Shown: in pieces, positions 46,492 to 59,046 of the stretch
How the letters are laid out: each line of letters begins with the position of its first letter
Position numbering within the stretch: the first letter of the stretch is position 1
Assembly (NCBI RefSeq): GCF_030272615.1
Contig: NC_081414.1
Span: forward strand, 238,425,233-238,489,232
Reading direction: 5' to 3'
Source of the DNA: Cryptomeria japonica
Lineage: Eukaryota; Streptophyta; Pinopsida; Cupressales; Cupressaceae
DNA: 64,000 nt
Translations under genes and position numbers: made by a program
Notes under the pieces: model-generated
Seen by the model: the letters and a program-made list of their open reading frames with translations, nothing else
Told to the model about the DNA's origin: nothing
The model's database searches: none

Positions 46492-49400
46492 AAGTTCATA
46501 TCATGGAACATTAGAGGCCTTGAGTCGCTTGATAGGAAGTTTGTTATCAAAAGGTTTCTAGACTCCCACAAAATCTTAGATTTCCTGATGCTTCAAGAAC
46601 TTAAAGCCGTTGGTTTCTCTCTTGATAGTGCTCTTGACGTCATTTGGAAAGATGCAATTAAAATTTACACTGAGCACCCGAGAGGTAAGGGAGGAGTTGG
46701 CCTTCTTCTAGCCCCCAAATGGGCGAACTACCTTAGGAATAAGGGAACTTCCCCATGTAATCGGGTAGCCTGGGTTACATTAGATATTAGAGGATCTTGC
46801 TTAGGCATATGCTCCATATATGCACCCAATGACTATAAGGAAAGATTGTCCCTCTGGACTTGGCTGACATCCCTCCTAATATCCCCTGGGTCATGGCCAG
46901 AGAATTTAACATGACTGAGACTGGAAATGTTTTACAAAACCCTGTTTACCTCTGATGATAATGAAGCCTTGAAAGATGCTCAAAGTTAATGTAGCTCCAT
47001 TATCCCAAAACAAATCTCTAAGAATGAAGCCCTCCTCCTTAAAGCTAGGATCTCCAAGCAAGAAATTGCTAATGCCATTAAGGCACTTGAGGATGATAAG
47101 GCCCTAGGCCTTGACGACCTTCCTGCTGAATTCTACAAAGTCAATATTGAGTGGATCACTAATGATCTCTATGATATCTATAATGAAGCACTGGATACTG
47201 GCACCCTGGGGCAGTCCATCAAATATGGGTATTGTTAAACTTATCCCAAAAGAAGGGGACAAAGCCCTCATAAAAAACTGGAGGCCAATTACCCTCCTCA
47301 ATGTCTCCTAAAAAATCTTAGCCAAAGCCTTAGCCTCACACCTTGAGAAGATCCTCTCCAAATTCATTTGCTCTACCCAGACGGGGTTCGTTAAAGGTAG
47401 GTACATATTGGAGAAACTTGTGACCAGTTGGGAATCCATGGAGTGGGCCAAAACCTCGAACTAGGACTCAGCCATGTTCCTTGTTGACTTTGAAAAATCC
47501 TATGACCAGGTGGAATGGGTCTTCATCCTCATGATGCTCCAAGCATTTGGCTTCCCTAGTGAATTTTGTGACTATGTTTAGATCCTCCTCAAGGATGCAT
47601 CTTCCCTGATTGAAGTTAATGTCTCTCTCTCCCAGCCTATTTCCCTCTCCAGATCAATCAGGCAACTTTGCCCCCTTTCCCCTGCTCTGTTTTTCATAGC
47701 ATCGGATGCCCCGTACTATCTCCTAAGAGACAACACCCTATCGCGCAAGGTGAATGGCATCAAGATGCTGAACAACTCTGAGTTAATCAACATTCAGTTT
47801 GCCGATGACACCTCATTATTCCTGGAGCTCTCTAGACATAATATCGGTTCCCTCAATCAAAAACTTGACACCTTTAGTAGAGCATCAGGTGCCTAGATTT
47901 CCAGCTCCAAATCCATCCTACTTGGATGGAAAGATGAGCCTCTGGACTGGCTTCAATAGTTCGGTTATTCTTGGGGAGGACCTAACAAAATAGTTAGTTA
48001 CTTAGGTATCCCATTCTCTGTATCCCCATCTTTGAGAGACATGTGGAGCTGGGTCAAAGGGAAAATAGATAGGAAGTTAAATAAATGGGACAATAGGGTC
48101 CTATCCCTAGCCGACAGGATTCAAGTTTGCCAGAAAATCCTCTCCTCCTATAGTATTTAATATTCCTCTGTCTGGATGTTCAATAATTATCAAGTTTTTG
48201 AAATCCAAAAGGCTATCAGACGTTTCCTTTGGTCGGATGGCAAGTGCAAGAGGAAAGGTGATGTAGACAAATGGGCCTGGGGCCACCTAGACAAAAAACA
48301 TGGTGGGTTGGGCCTTAAGGATCTTAGACTGCAGGGAATAGCCCTTGCGGCCAAATGTATATTCCACTCACTCTAAGGTCATGAACCTTGGAAGATTCTC
48401 ATCAAGAACAATATACAAAATGGTGTCCCCAAGACTACCAAAACCTAGAAAACCCTCCCGCTCAGTGATCTGATTGTAGGCAATTTCTCTATGTCTGTCC
48501 AAGGTACTTGGGTGTTTAAATCTATCTGGAAAGCTTGAGAGCATGTGCATAGGATTATTATCAACTCTAACATCAACTGTGATGCTACCCTCCATGGTGA
48601 AAGGTCAATATGGTGGAACCTTTATCATAACTCGAAACCCCTTGCCTTAACCCAAGGATGCTCTGCTAAGTATTGGCATAATAAAGGTGTCAAATACCTT
48701 ATGGACATATTAGAACATGACAATCTTATCATATGGGAAACTCTTAGCAATAAATATGATCTCCCTACCTCGCATAAGAGGACCTACAACATGATTAGGC
48801 TGGCATGTACCTCTCTTCATCTTCCTAGAAACACGCATGTAGATGCTCACAGGTACCTTACCTTCCTTTGGAAAGATTGGTCCAAACTCCCAAAGATCAA
48901 GGCCAAGTCTATTTATACCCTACTTAACAATGACACCTCAGTGATCGATCATAGTAACGCTCCATGGTATGCTGATCATAATCTGCACACATGTGAAAAA
49001 AACTTTGAGAAATTATGGAGATCCCCCATCCCCCCTAAAATCAAATGCTTTAGATGGCAACTTATATTAAATAGATTACCTATTAGGAATAAAACTGCTG
49101 CATACGACCTATGCTTTGTTTGCAAAAATCTTGAGACTACGTGCCACATTTTCCTTGACTGCTCTTTTGCTAGAGAAATATGGTTGCTATTTGGAATCTC
49201 TATCACAGAACATGTCTGTACTCTTGATATAATCACTGGTTTTATTCATAGGGTCAAGAAGGATGCTAACCTAGTCTCGCAAATTTTATCTACCTTCTTA
49301 CTTTGGTAATTAATGGTTTTTCTAAAAAACTCACACATTACAAAATTGTTTTGTATTCTGATGAACTTAGAGAGGAACAAGCTACTACGATTCCTCAAAG

Positions 49401-49680
49401 ATGGCAAAGCAACTATGTTTGTCTACGAGATGCAAGATGACTATGAATGTGCCAGACTCGCTGAGAACTAAGTCTCCTTCGATAAGGCTATGAAGAAACT
49501 CATCAAAGAGCTACAGGACAATAGGCCCCCACCCTTCAATAAGGTAGAAATGTGCTCCCAGATCCTGGAAGGAAAAAAGGTGGCATGGATGGAAGGACCA
49601 CTAGGCTGGACCACCTGGCTGGAAGAATAGGATGAGATCTTGCAGTAGCACCCTCGGCTAAAATTAGAATTACTCAAACT
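46492..49680 (+). pseudogene. LINE ORF2: endonuclease, reverse transcriptase, zf-RVT
   Basis: The AP-like endonuclease starts at 46492 (KFISWNIRGLESLD, then MLQELKA). It is cut short at 46914, suggesting an internal deletion before the polymerase. Reverse transcriptase follows: IKALEDDKALGLDDLPAEFY (about 47080), NWRPITLLNV, FVKGRYILE, and the catalytic FADD at 47798-47809 in place of the family's usual YADD or FADD. The C-terminal part includes WDNRVLSLADRIQVCQKIL. A zf-RVT follows at about 49012-49190 (RSPIPPKIKCFRWQ, CFVCKN, CHIFLDCSFAREIW). At least four stops and several frameshifts. Confidence 0.8.
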
Positions 49681-49824
49681 ATATAGCGGATAACTATATA
49701 TGATGTTTCTCTAAGTCTGTTTTCACAGTTTGGTGGTTGAGGCCTTGTCTCCTGCCTCTTTTTTTTTGTATAAACTCTCCATTTTTTTGACTTCCGATTT
49801 CTAATACAAAAAATAATGCCAGAG

Positions 49825-50349
49825 AATATATTTTTTATTATTCAATTAATATTAGTCCTTCACTCACTTGTCATGGTAGTTACCTTGTAATAGTATAAAC
49901 TACCAAGATTTTCACAATTAATTAGTATCAAAATGTTTTGTCTAGTTTCAATAATAAAGATAATAGTTTAGATTTATAGGACCATAATTAATTTTAATTA
50001 GTCATTCTTGATTAATCATAATCAGAACCTCTTCATAATATTATTACTGTATTTTAATTATTATATTTTTAATTTAATATAATTATAATATAATATTAGT
50101 ATATAAATTTTTATATATAATATACTATATTATTGATTATATTATTTTATTATCCAATTTTTATATTATTAAATTATATAAGGATAACTAAATAATATTA
50201 TTAATTCATATTTTTTATATTATATATATGTTTGTTTACTTATATAAAAGTTTAGAAAATATAAATTCTAAGTAATTACAAAACAAAATTTAAACATTTC
50301 AAATATTATTTTAACGTGTCTAAAAATATGCCAAAAAAAATCATTTCTT
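49825..50349. other. Very AT-rich spacer
   Basis: Long TA-rich stretches. The phrase TATTTTTTATTATTCAATTAATATTAGTCCTTCACTCA (split here at 49829-49866) recurs near 50650-50690, so a local duplication is present. No gene. Confidence 0.5.
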
Positions 50350-50560
50350 TAACCCTAAATCCAAATCAAAAGTTTTGCCTAGAAGCCTAATTGATCCTTA
50401 ATCTTAACTCCAATTTATCTTTATATCTAACCTTTACCCTAACTATGTTTGAATTATAATCATAATTTAACCCTAACTTGAAAATTTCCTTAATAACTTT
50501 AATTAAACACTGATTGAATAATAGTCCTAATCCTAATTTAACCCTACACCTAATTAAACT
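50350..50560 (+). repeat. Degenerate telomere-like repeats, C-rich strand
   Basis: ACCCTAA, TACCCTAAC and TAATCCTAATTTAACCCTA motifs, similar to 43970-44480 and in the same orientation; with the LINE removed the two blocks would be closer neighbours. Confidence 0.55.
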
Positions 50561-50784
50561 AAACAATAGTATTTGTAAATATTATTAGAGAATATATTTT
50601 TTATTATTCAATAAATATATTTTTTATTATTCAATAATGGAATATCAAATATATTTTTTATTATTCAATTAATATTAGTCCTTCACTCATAATTTTCACT
50701 TAATTGAAAGAAAACTTATTTGTCATGGTAGTTACCTAGTAACATATATCAAATAAAAAAAGTTTAGATTTATAGGCCTAAATA

Positions 50785-50950
50785 GTACTAGCTTATATAT
50801 ATCTAATAATATATATAGAATAAGCCGAGAGATATCCTTTTAGAGGTGCCTATTTTTATTAATTTATCAACATTAAAGTGCAATAGGCCTCAAGAAGGAT
50901 ATCTCTTCCCTTATTCTATATATATTATTAGATATATTTAAGCTAGCATT
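50785..50950. repeat. Inverted-repeat hairpin, MITE-like
   Basis: Arms 50788-50860 and 50881-50945 pair (GCTTATATATATCTAATAAT against ATTATTAGATATATTTAAGC; GAGATATCCTT against AAGGATATCTC). It lies between C-strand and G-strand telomere-like blocks. Confidence 0.75.
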
Positions 50951-51109
50951 GGCAGCATGAATTGAAAGACATGACATAAATTAATTTCAAATCATATATT
51001 GTTGTATAGCTATATATTTGGGATTGGTACAGTGTTAGATTTAGGATTCCATCTGGTTCAATTCTATTAGTTTAAAATAGTAGGCCTAATTCAATAAGAA
51101 ATAGGGTTC

Positions 51110-51400
51110 ATTTTGTCTTGCTACTAGGGTTAGGGTTAGGCTTATAGTTAGGGTTTACATCATTGTTGAGGTTAGGTTAATGGTTAGGGTTTGGATTTAC
51201 ATCATGTTTAGTGTTAGGGTTAGCGTTAAGATTATGATTAGGCTAGGATTTAGGGTTATGGCTAGCATTATGTGTAGGTTTATGGTTTATATCATAGGGC
51301 TATGATCTAGGGTTAGTGTTATAGTTAGGGTTTACATGACTGTTAGGGTTTGGTTAATGATTAGGGTTTGGATTTACTTCATGTTTAGAATAAAGACATT
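51110..51400 (-). repeat. Degenerate telomere-like repeats, G-rich on plus strand
   Basis: TAGGGTTAGGGTTAGG at about 51127-51142, followed by many GTTAGGGTTT and TTAGGGTTAG variants. Orientation is opposite to the blocks at 43970 and 50350. Confidence 0.75.
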
Positions 51401-52547
51401 TTCAAATAGCTTAAACTCTCTTTTAATTGAAATGATATTTTTACTATAAATTTAAAAAAATAGACATTTTAAAATAGTTCAAAATTTCTTATAATTAAAA
51501 TTATCTTACTCATAACCTTTATTCTAACCTTAACCCTGAGAGTAATTGAATCACTTATCAAACCCTAATGATAATCAACTAAAACTTATATAACTTTCAA
51601 TTAGAATAAGCTTTTATTAAAACATTGAAAAATAAAAGAAATTAATTTATAAATTCTCACTGGCATCTTGCATTGTAATTCAAATGAGTTTATTAAAATT
51701 TAAAAGAAGCTATTCATAAAAATAATGACATTTTTTCAAGATCCATTTATGTTTAACTGAAAAAATAAAACAAAAACATACTACCACACATGTTTCTAGT
51801 GCAATAAATGAAATATTAATATCTCAATAATCACTGTAACATATACAAAAATATAAAATGCAAAACCCTAAATTAAATATGTAAAAACCAAAATCCAAAT
51901 ATCATGATGTGGTTCGCTGGAAATCAACTTCTTGACTGGGACCGAGAAGAACAAAATATAGTTTAATAGAAATATCTTTTGAAAGTGATGATCCTCTACC
52001 CAATCATTCTCCAATCTCCTACAATTTCTCCAATTTTCCAACTCCAACCAAATCTATTGAATGGAAACATATTTAATTATTAATTAATTAACAAATTAGT
52101 ATTAGTTATTTAGGAAAATATATCTCAAATTATTTGTGAACCCTCAAATGTTGACACAAATTTGTTGCGATTGTAAAAGCCTCTCGACTTTAAAAACCAA
52201 AATCTAAACCAAATATCATGAACTGTTGGTTGGAACTCAACTTCTTGAATGAGACTGAGAAGAACAAAATATTCTAAACCAATAGCAAGCAAGCCAAGCA
52301 ATCTAGTTAAAATTTTAATAGCAATATTGTACAGAGTATATTGATCAATTAGAGAAATCTTTTGAAAGTGACATTACAATAGCAAAATGCACAAATCTAT
52401 AATTCAATTGAACTGATATCATAATATTTATGACATGTTGATATAAAAATTGATTTAATGTATTGAATGCAATATTGATGTCAATTGATATCAATATCAT
52501 TCAAATGTTTATATTTGTGTGCGTAGATACATACATACATATTAATG
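51401..52547. other. AT-rich DNA with a local direct duplication
   Basis: 51887-51995 and 52192-52375 share AACTTCTTGAMTGRGACYGAGAAGAACAAAATAT-type sequence in pieces. No gene is seen. Confidence 0.5.
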
Positions 52548-53046
52548 TGTTAGAAATTAGCATCTTAGGATACTAATCATTATAAACAATGTTATAAAGT
52601 AAATGAAATGAGAAACATGCATGCATAAATGTACACATTACACAAGATATACATGGGGTAAAAAACACCATAAAGCATCATTTAATTAAAACACTTACAA
52701 ATATAGTCTATCATAAAATAGACATTAACCTGGGGACACTCCTCCAATAGCCAACAATACCTCTTGTGCATAGTGATACAACTCACCATAAAACCTCCAA
52801 ATTCATACAACTCTCAAATGAGAGAGAACCTCCTTAAATATAGGAGGAAGGGTGGCTTCACTAGTCACACCTTTTCAATAACCCCCACTCATAAATAATT
52901 AATAATCTAATAATTATTAGATTATAATTTTCTCAAATGGGATATGCTTATAAAACATATAATATATAAGGTTTTATAACCTTATATTAGAATATTGTAT
53001 ATAAATGTTATAAGGATGTTATCCCTAATAAAATTATGTTCTAACA
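52548..53046 (-). repeat. Copia-type LTR, minus strand (499 bp)
   Basis: Ends TGTTAGAA...TTCTAACA form an 8-bp inverted repeat. The minus-strand polypurine-like AAGTAGGAG abuts at 53047-53055, as in Ty1/copia elements. A minus-strand TATA-type TATATTTA lies at 52835-52842 within a small palindrome, CCTCCTTAAATATAGGAGG. No partner LTR is seen. Confidence 0.6.
52835..52842 (-). promoter_or_regulatory. TATA-like box of the copia-type LTR
   Basis: Minus-strand TATATTTA centred in the palindrome, in a plausible U3 position. Confidence 0.35.
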
Positions 53047-53055
53047 CTCCTACTT

Positions 53056-54072
53056 AATGTTAATAGGGGATCACATGTCAATTTTCATAAAAGAAAAAAT
53101 AAAGTGCCCCAATAATGTAGGTCTTCTTTGACAATGATAAACAAGGACACAAATATATGCCAACATGAAGATCATGCATTCCAGACTATATGAAAGTCAT
53201 CTTGTCATAGTTTATAATCCCAGTGTTTTAAAAATGATTCTATGGGGTCTTAAAAAATTATATTGGAGCCGCGGTCTCCTAAAATTAGCCTCTCCCTAGG
53301 TTCATTACATAGTGCCCGTAGGACTTAATACAATTCTTTTAGAAGTGGAATATTTACAAGGAGAAGAATTTACAAATTTCGTAGGACTTAATACAATGAG
53401 AAGAATTTACAAATGCCCATAGGACTTAATACAATGCTTTTACAAGTAAAAGATTTACAAGGAGAAGAATTTACAAATGCCCATAGGACTTAAGCACAAA
53501 TGTGCCTATAGGACTTACTAATACATACTTGCAATAATTAAAACAAAAAAGGACTTACATATGCCTATCTGCAGGCTTAAAGGACTTAGTAATGCCTATA
53601 TAGGTCTTGTTTCATACGTACTAGGACATATGCCTACCTGTAGGATTTAAAACTAGGATTTAGCCACTAGGTGGTGTTATTGCATGCACACTCCCCCTCA
53701 ATGGCATCACCTAAGGCCAAGCATTATTTGAATTTGGAGCATACAATTCCTAAAGGTCTTATGCCTATTATGTCTCACATCTAGGATTTACAAACTAGGT
53801 GGTACCATGTACACCCCCCCTAATGGCATCACCTAAAAGCCAACCACTGGATAGAGGATTTCAAAGTGATGGCTAAAATTATAATATATAGCATGTGCCC
53901 ATGATATTCAAGGTGTCTTATTATGGAATTATTTCATTGAGTGAGGTGCCCATGATCTTCAAAGTGTCTTTATTATGAAATAATTTCACTTGAGTGATGT
54001 GCCCATAATCTTCAAAGTTCAATTTGAACTTCAAAAATGATATTATTTGGAAAGAGTAAAATAACTTCAAGT
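53056..54072. other. Probable internal remnant of the copia-type element, repeat-rich
   Basis: 53320-53650 holds irregular repeats of ATAGGACTTAATACAAT and AAGAATTTACAAATGCCC. 53690-53860 holds two copies of ACTCCCCCTCAATGGCATCACCTAA-like sequence. No protein motif is recognisable. Confidence 0.45.
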
Positions 54073-55772
54073 AATATGGTACTTTTACATGTATCCAAAT
54101 GGAACTCTTCCATAAATCTTCAAGCTCATATTGATTCTTTAGGAGCTACACTCATATTTTGCCCATTTGATTCAAAGACGGATACAAGATAGTCTTCTTA
54201 TTAAAGTATTGCATCATCCATGGAATAACACTTGCACCATATATTTTGAAGGTATAACCTCACCATAAAAGAAACAATATAGTTAGTAACATAGTAATCA
54301 ATTAAACTTGATTTTTTGTGCAAATAATGAACATAATATTATGCATTTGTCGTTTGCCAAAGATCATATAATATTCCTCGTAAATGTAAAATATAGTCCA
54401 ATAATTTGTAGCAAGGAGATCAAAATATAATTTTATGAGAATAAACATGAATAATTAGTTTTTTGTTTAAAATACAAAATAGTCATGCTACTACATATAG
54501 TAATGATCCAAAAACAAATTAGGCAACGGGTGAGCTATCCTTTCTAGGTTTTCTCCCCAGACAGTTTATAAGGGCGATAACAACCCATTATAATGAATAC
54601 TATAGCTTATACATTTCATAAAAAAATATTATAAGACGTCTTTCATAAGGAAATTGTGATGTATCAACACTTATAATGGATGGTCTAGGAAAGTACAAAT
54701 CTACATCATCCCTTATAACATTATGAAAAAACAACCCCCTTAAGAATATTAGATTCATATATACATAATCTTACACTAATCATCTACAATTTGCACTTCC
54801 TATAAAGTACTTGACAACGTGAAATAATGAAACATCTCATAGAGTACACGTGGTTACTCATGATACAATCACATTAAATCATTAGTAATTGGTCATCATT
54901 TGGATCCTCATTGTGAGGATATTGAACATATAAGCTATATGAAATGATACATTATATAAAATATGTTGGGATAAATGTAGAAATGAAAGTTATGAATTCT
55001 TTCCACACTTGTAAGTTACAAACAACAATTTGACAAGAGATATGAGTGCCAAAAACATTATTCTCTTTCTAGAAGGAGGCATGATTATATCAATATCATA
55101 TTTATTTGGGACAAAAGAAGTTAGAGCTCCAATATCTCATATCTTTGGTAAAGGAAGTATAGTGGGCCTAAGAAAAAAAAAATCTAAAGTTTATATGCCT
55201 TATAACTTAGCTTGGTCTAAAAAAAATATGTATAATTTTAAGGTTTTGATTTTGATCATACGTATGAGCTTTGTAAACCAAATAATGACTATTTATTTGG
55301 AACCATCACAAATTGATGAGACTTTCAAATGTTTAAAATACATCTAGAATACTTTATAGAAATACATTGTCACTACTCTTTTTTAATAGCAATCTAAAAG
55401 ATAAATATTAAATCTACTGGACTAAATTAAAAGAACCAAGATGAAAGCTATTGTAAATAATAAGCATAGTTTGAAATTCACAATTTGAATTGCCCTTCTT
55501 TAGCATTACTATGAGGAGACAACATTCTCTTAAAAAAAATGAACTCATTTTAAATGTAGAAGTAGTTGAAGAGCACATTGGAAAATCATAGGTACCACTG
55601 TCACATGAAAAAAGAGGAGTCACTAAATGTTATAAGGATTTGATTCCTAGTATCAATATTGCATTCAAATTTGACATAGATTAAATAAGCTTTTATATCA
55701 AAATCATAAATAATTTGACATGGGTTCAATTAAATTGCTTTAAAGAATAATTCATAAATAAATAATAATATC
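54073..55772 (+). repeat. 1.7-kb tandem duplication, unit 1
   Basis: Shares order and sequence with 55773-57703; the two starts (AATATGGTACTTTTACATG) are 1700 bp apart. Unit 1 lacks about 60 bp (56501-56561) and about 140 bp (57251-57388) present in unit 2. Confidence 0.9.
55030..55347 (+). other. 105-codon open frame in duplication unit 1, unrecognised
   Basis: Begins with an ACA or ATG context MTRDMSAKNIILFLEGG, contains a hydrophobic SISYLFGTK and a Lys-rich patch. The homologous frame in unit 2 (56791-57006) has a 3-bp loss and then breaks after 71 codons through changes in an A-run. I know no family. Either a short remnant of a retroelement protein or chance. Confidence 0.25.
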
Positions 55773-57703
55773 AATATGGTACTTTTACATGTATCCAAAT
55801 GGAACTCTTCCATAAATCTTCAAGGTCATATTGATTCTTCAGGAGCTACACTCATATTTTGCCCATTTGATTCAAAGACGGATATAAGATAGTCTTCTAA
55901 TTAAAGTATTGCATCATCCATGTAATAACACTTGCACCATATATTTTGAAGGCATAACCTCCCATAAAAGAAACAATATAGTTAGTAACATAGTAATCAA
56001 TTAAACTTGATTTTTGGCGCAAATAATGAACATAATATTATGCATTTGTCCTTTGCCAAAGATCATATAATATTCCTCATAAATGTAAAATAAAGTCCAA
56101 TAATTTGTAGCAAGGAGATCAAAATATAATTTTATGAGAATAAACATGAATAATTAGTTTTTTGTTTAAAATACGAAATAGTCATGCTACTACATATAGT
56201 AATGATCTAAAAACAAATTAGGCAACGCGTGAGCTATCCTTTCTAGGTTTTCTCCCTAGACAGTTTATAAGGGCAATAGCCACTCATTATAATGAACAAT
56301 ATAGCTTATACATTTCATAAAAAAATATTATAAGACATCTTTAATAAGGAAATTGTGATGTATCAACACTTATAATGGATGGTCTAGGAAAGTACAAATC
56401 TACATAGTCTCTTATAACATTATGAAAAAACAACCCCCTTAAGAATATTAGATTCATATATACATAATCTTACACTAATCATCTACAATGTGCACTTTGA
56501 ACATTGATCACTTTTAATGATAAGATTATTTATATCTGAAGTGTGTAAGTTGGTGGACTCCTATAAAGTACTTGACAACATGAAATAATGAAACATCTCA
56601 TAAAGTACATGTGGTTACTCATGATACAATCACATTAAATCATAAGTAATTGGTCATCATTTGGATCCTCATTGTGAGGATATTGAACATATAAGCTATA
56701 TGAAATGATACATTATATAGCATATGTTGGGATAAATGTAGAAATGAAAGTTATGAATGCTTTCCACACTTGTAAGTTACAAACAACAATTTGACAAGAG
56801 ATACGAGTACCAAAAACATTATTCTCTTTCTAGGAGGCATGATTATATCAATATCATATTTATTTGGGACAAAAGAAGTTAGAGCTCCAATATCTCATAT
56901 CTTTGGTAAGGGAAGTATAGTGGGCCTAAGAAAAAAAATATCTAAATTTTATATGCCTTATAACTTAGCTTGGTCTAAAAAAATATGTATAATTTTAAGG
57001 TTTTGATTTTGATCATACATATGAGCTTTGTAAACCAAATAATGATTATTTATTTGGAACCATCACAAATTGATGAGACTTTCAAATGTTTAAAATACAT
57101 CTAGAATACTTTATAAAAATACATTGTCACTACTTTTTTTTAATAGTAATCTAAAAGATAAATATTAAATCCAGTGGACAAAATTATAAGAACCAATATG
57201 AAAGCTATTGTAAATAATAAGCATAGTTTGAAATTCACAATTTGAATTGCCTATTTTATAATTTTATAAATCAACCCATTTGAATTCACAATCATTTTTT
57301 TTCAATCTTCCTAATTGATTGATTTCCTACCAAGGATTAAACAATAAAGATGAACTTCTAGGAAAATATATGTAAGGATGGGTTTACATGCCCTTCTTTA
57401 GCATTACTATGAGGAGACAAAATTCTCTAAAAAAGCAAATGAACTCATTTTAAATGTAGAAGTAGTGGAGGAGCACATTGGAAAATCATAGCTACCACCG
57501 TCACATGAAAAAAGAGGAGTCACTAAATGTTATATAAATGTATATAAATGTTATAAGGATGTGATTCCTAGTATCAATATTGCATTCAAATTTGACATAG
57601 ATTAAATAAGTTTTTATGTCAAAATCATAAATAATTGGATATGGGTTCAATTAAATTGCTTTAAAGAATAATTCATAAATAAATAATAATATCAATATTA
57701 GTT
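55773..57703 (+). repeat. 1.7-kb tandem duplication, unit 2
   Basis: Longer copy, retaining two segments missing from unit 1. Its right end (ATCAATATTAGTTG) reads into sequence also found at about 29800, so it shows the original right flank. Confidence 0.9.
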
Positions 57704-58524
57704 GTTTATTGATATATCAAATTTGATATTTATGTCAATACATTAATCCATTTGTTAGAACTTATAATTGTTATTTTCTTTTGTTGGATTTTGTTGTAGT
57801 TGTTTATTCATGGTTATTATTGGTAAAATTTCATATATATATGAATTGAAGTTACAGTTAAAATTAACATCAGAATTTGATAATGATATGTCAAAATGGA
57901 TATAAAAAATGAATACGCTTTTAAAAAAAAATTATATTTAATAATTTGAAAATAAAAGTATACATATTTATACAAAACTGTTACAAATATAAAAAATAAA
58001 ACAAATTCTTCAATTTTAAATTACAATTAATTAAATATCAAAAAATATTAATATTCTCAAAGGGTTATAGCTCAATCGGCTGAGTACAATTGGTAACGAT
58101 AATGAACTGTCTAATTTCAATTCTCTCTTATCTTTTAATGATCCGAATTTGATGCTTTTTAGTAGCTCTCTTTGACTCTTATAGATCTAAAAAAGTTTGA
58201 TTTTTGAAAAAATCTAAATCTATACAATTCATAATTCTAAAAAATACTATTCATTCAGAATTTAAAATGATCATTCAATTGATAGATTTACCAACATAAA
58301 ACTATATTCTATTAAATAATAAAATATTTTTCTTAGACTTCAAGTGTGCCCAGATTTACAATGTTTGGAAGCAAATACTCCTTCACAGAAATAGTAGCAA
58401 ATAATCTAGTAATACATAGAAGCACTTCAATTGTCAGCTGATATCAAAAATTGATAATTCTGGCTTCTCCCTTGCTTTCAAGCCATATCAAAGAAAGGTC
58501 TTAATTAGATTACTCAGATGCCAT
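57704..58524 (+). repeat. Segmental repeat block A, copy 2
   Basis: Counterpart of 29800-30700; homology extends a little left into the tandem unit. A tRNA-like A-box, TAGCTCAATCGGCTGAGT (58067-58084), lies inside. Confidence 0.75.
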
Positions 58525-58718
58525 AACTAGTTCTTTCTCCAAATGCATAAAGTTAAAGGAGTTAATAATATCCATGTATACATATATATTTTCTTGTCTT
58601 CTACCATTTGACCCTTTGATAATTTGCTTTGCTCTGGACTGCAATACATGGTAACATTATATTTATGTATCCAAACAATAACTATTGGAAAATTAAAGAA
58701 TGTGATAAAGCCAAATCC

Positions 58719-58799
58719 ATGGAACATGGCAGGTCAAGGGGAATAGAGTTGCCTTATGAGCCTTTACCGAAAGGTTGGGAACAATGTCTGGATCTCAAG
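58719..58799 (+). pseudogene. WW-domain first-exon fragment, plus copy
   Basis: 27 codons from ATG, ending WEQCLDLK directly before GTATAC, a good splice donor. LPKGWEQCLDLK is the first strand of a WW domain in the form found in plant CFL1-like proteins, where TGEIYYINW normally follows. The second half of the domain is not in the window, so this is a captured or stranded exon. The family assignment is from memory of the motif. Confidence 0.55.
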
Positions 58800-58965
58800 G
58801 TATACCGAATAAATTTGGGTTTCGGTCCTGATAATGTAAAAGATAGATGAGCTGTCTGTTTCTGGGTTAAAATTTTGTCTCATTGATGCCACATTGTTAT
58901 TTGAAAGATAAGATTAAAAGAAGAAAAATATTACTTTGTTGAATTCAGAGCATTATTCAGTATAC

Positions 58966-59046
58966 CTTGAGATCCAAACATTGTCCCCAACCTTTCAGCA
59001 AAGGCTCATAAGGCAACTTTATTTCTCTTGACCTGCCCTCTTCCAT
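58966..59046 (-). pseudogene. WW-domain first-exon fragment, minus copy
   Basis: Also exactly 27 codons from ATG (59046) to CLDLK, followed by GTATAC. It differs from the plus copy at several residues (for example EEGRSREIK; LLKGWGQ), yet length, ATG and donor are kept in both. Confidence 0.55.

Larger units (their letters stand above)
44547..49824 (+). mobile_element. L1-type LINE, nearly full length, decayed
   Basis: Body at about 44560-49811, flanked by AATAATGCTAGAG (44547-44559) and AATAATGCCAGAG (49812-49824), a 13-bp target duplication with one mismatch. ORF1 and ORF2 follow in the usual order. The 3' end (about 49730-49811) is T-rich then ends in a short A-run (ACAAAAAAT), consistent with target-primed reverse transcription. 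It interrupts telomere-like DNA. Confidence 0.85.
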
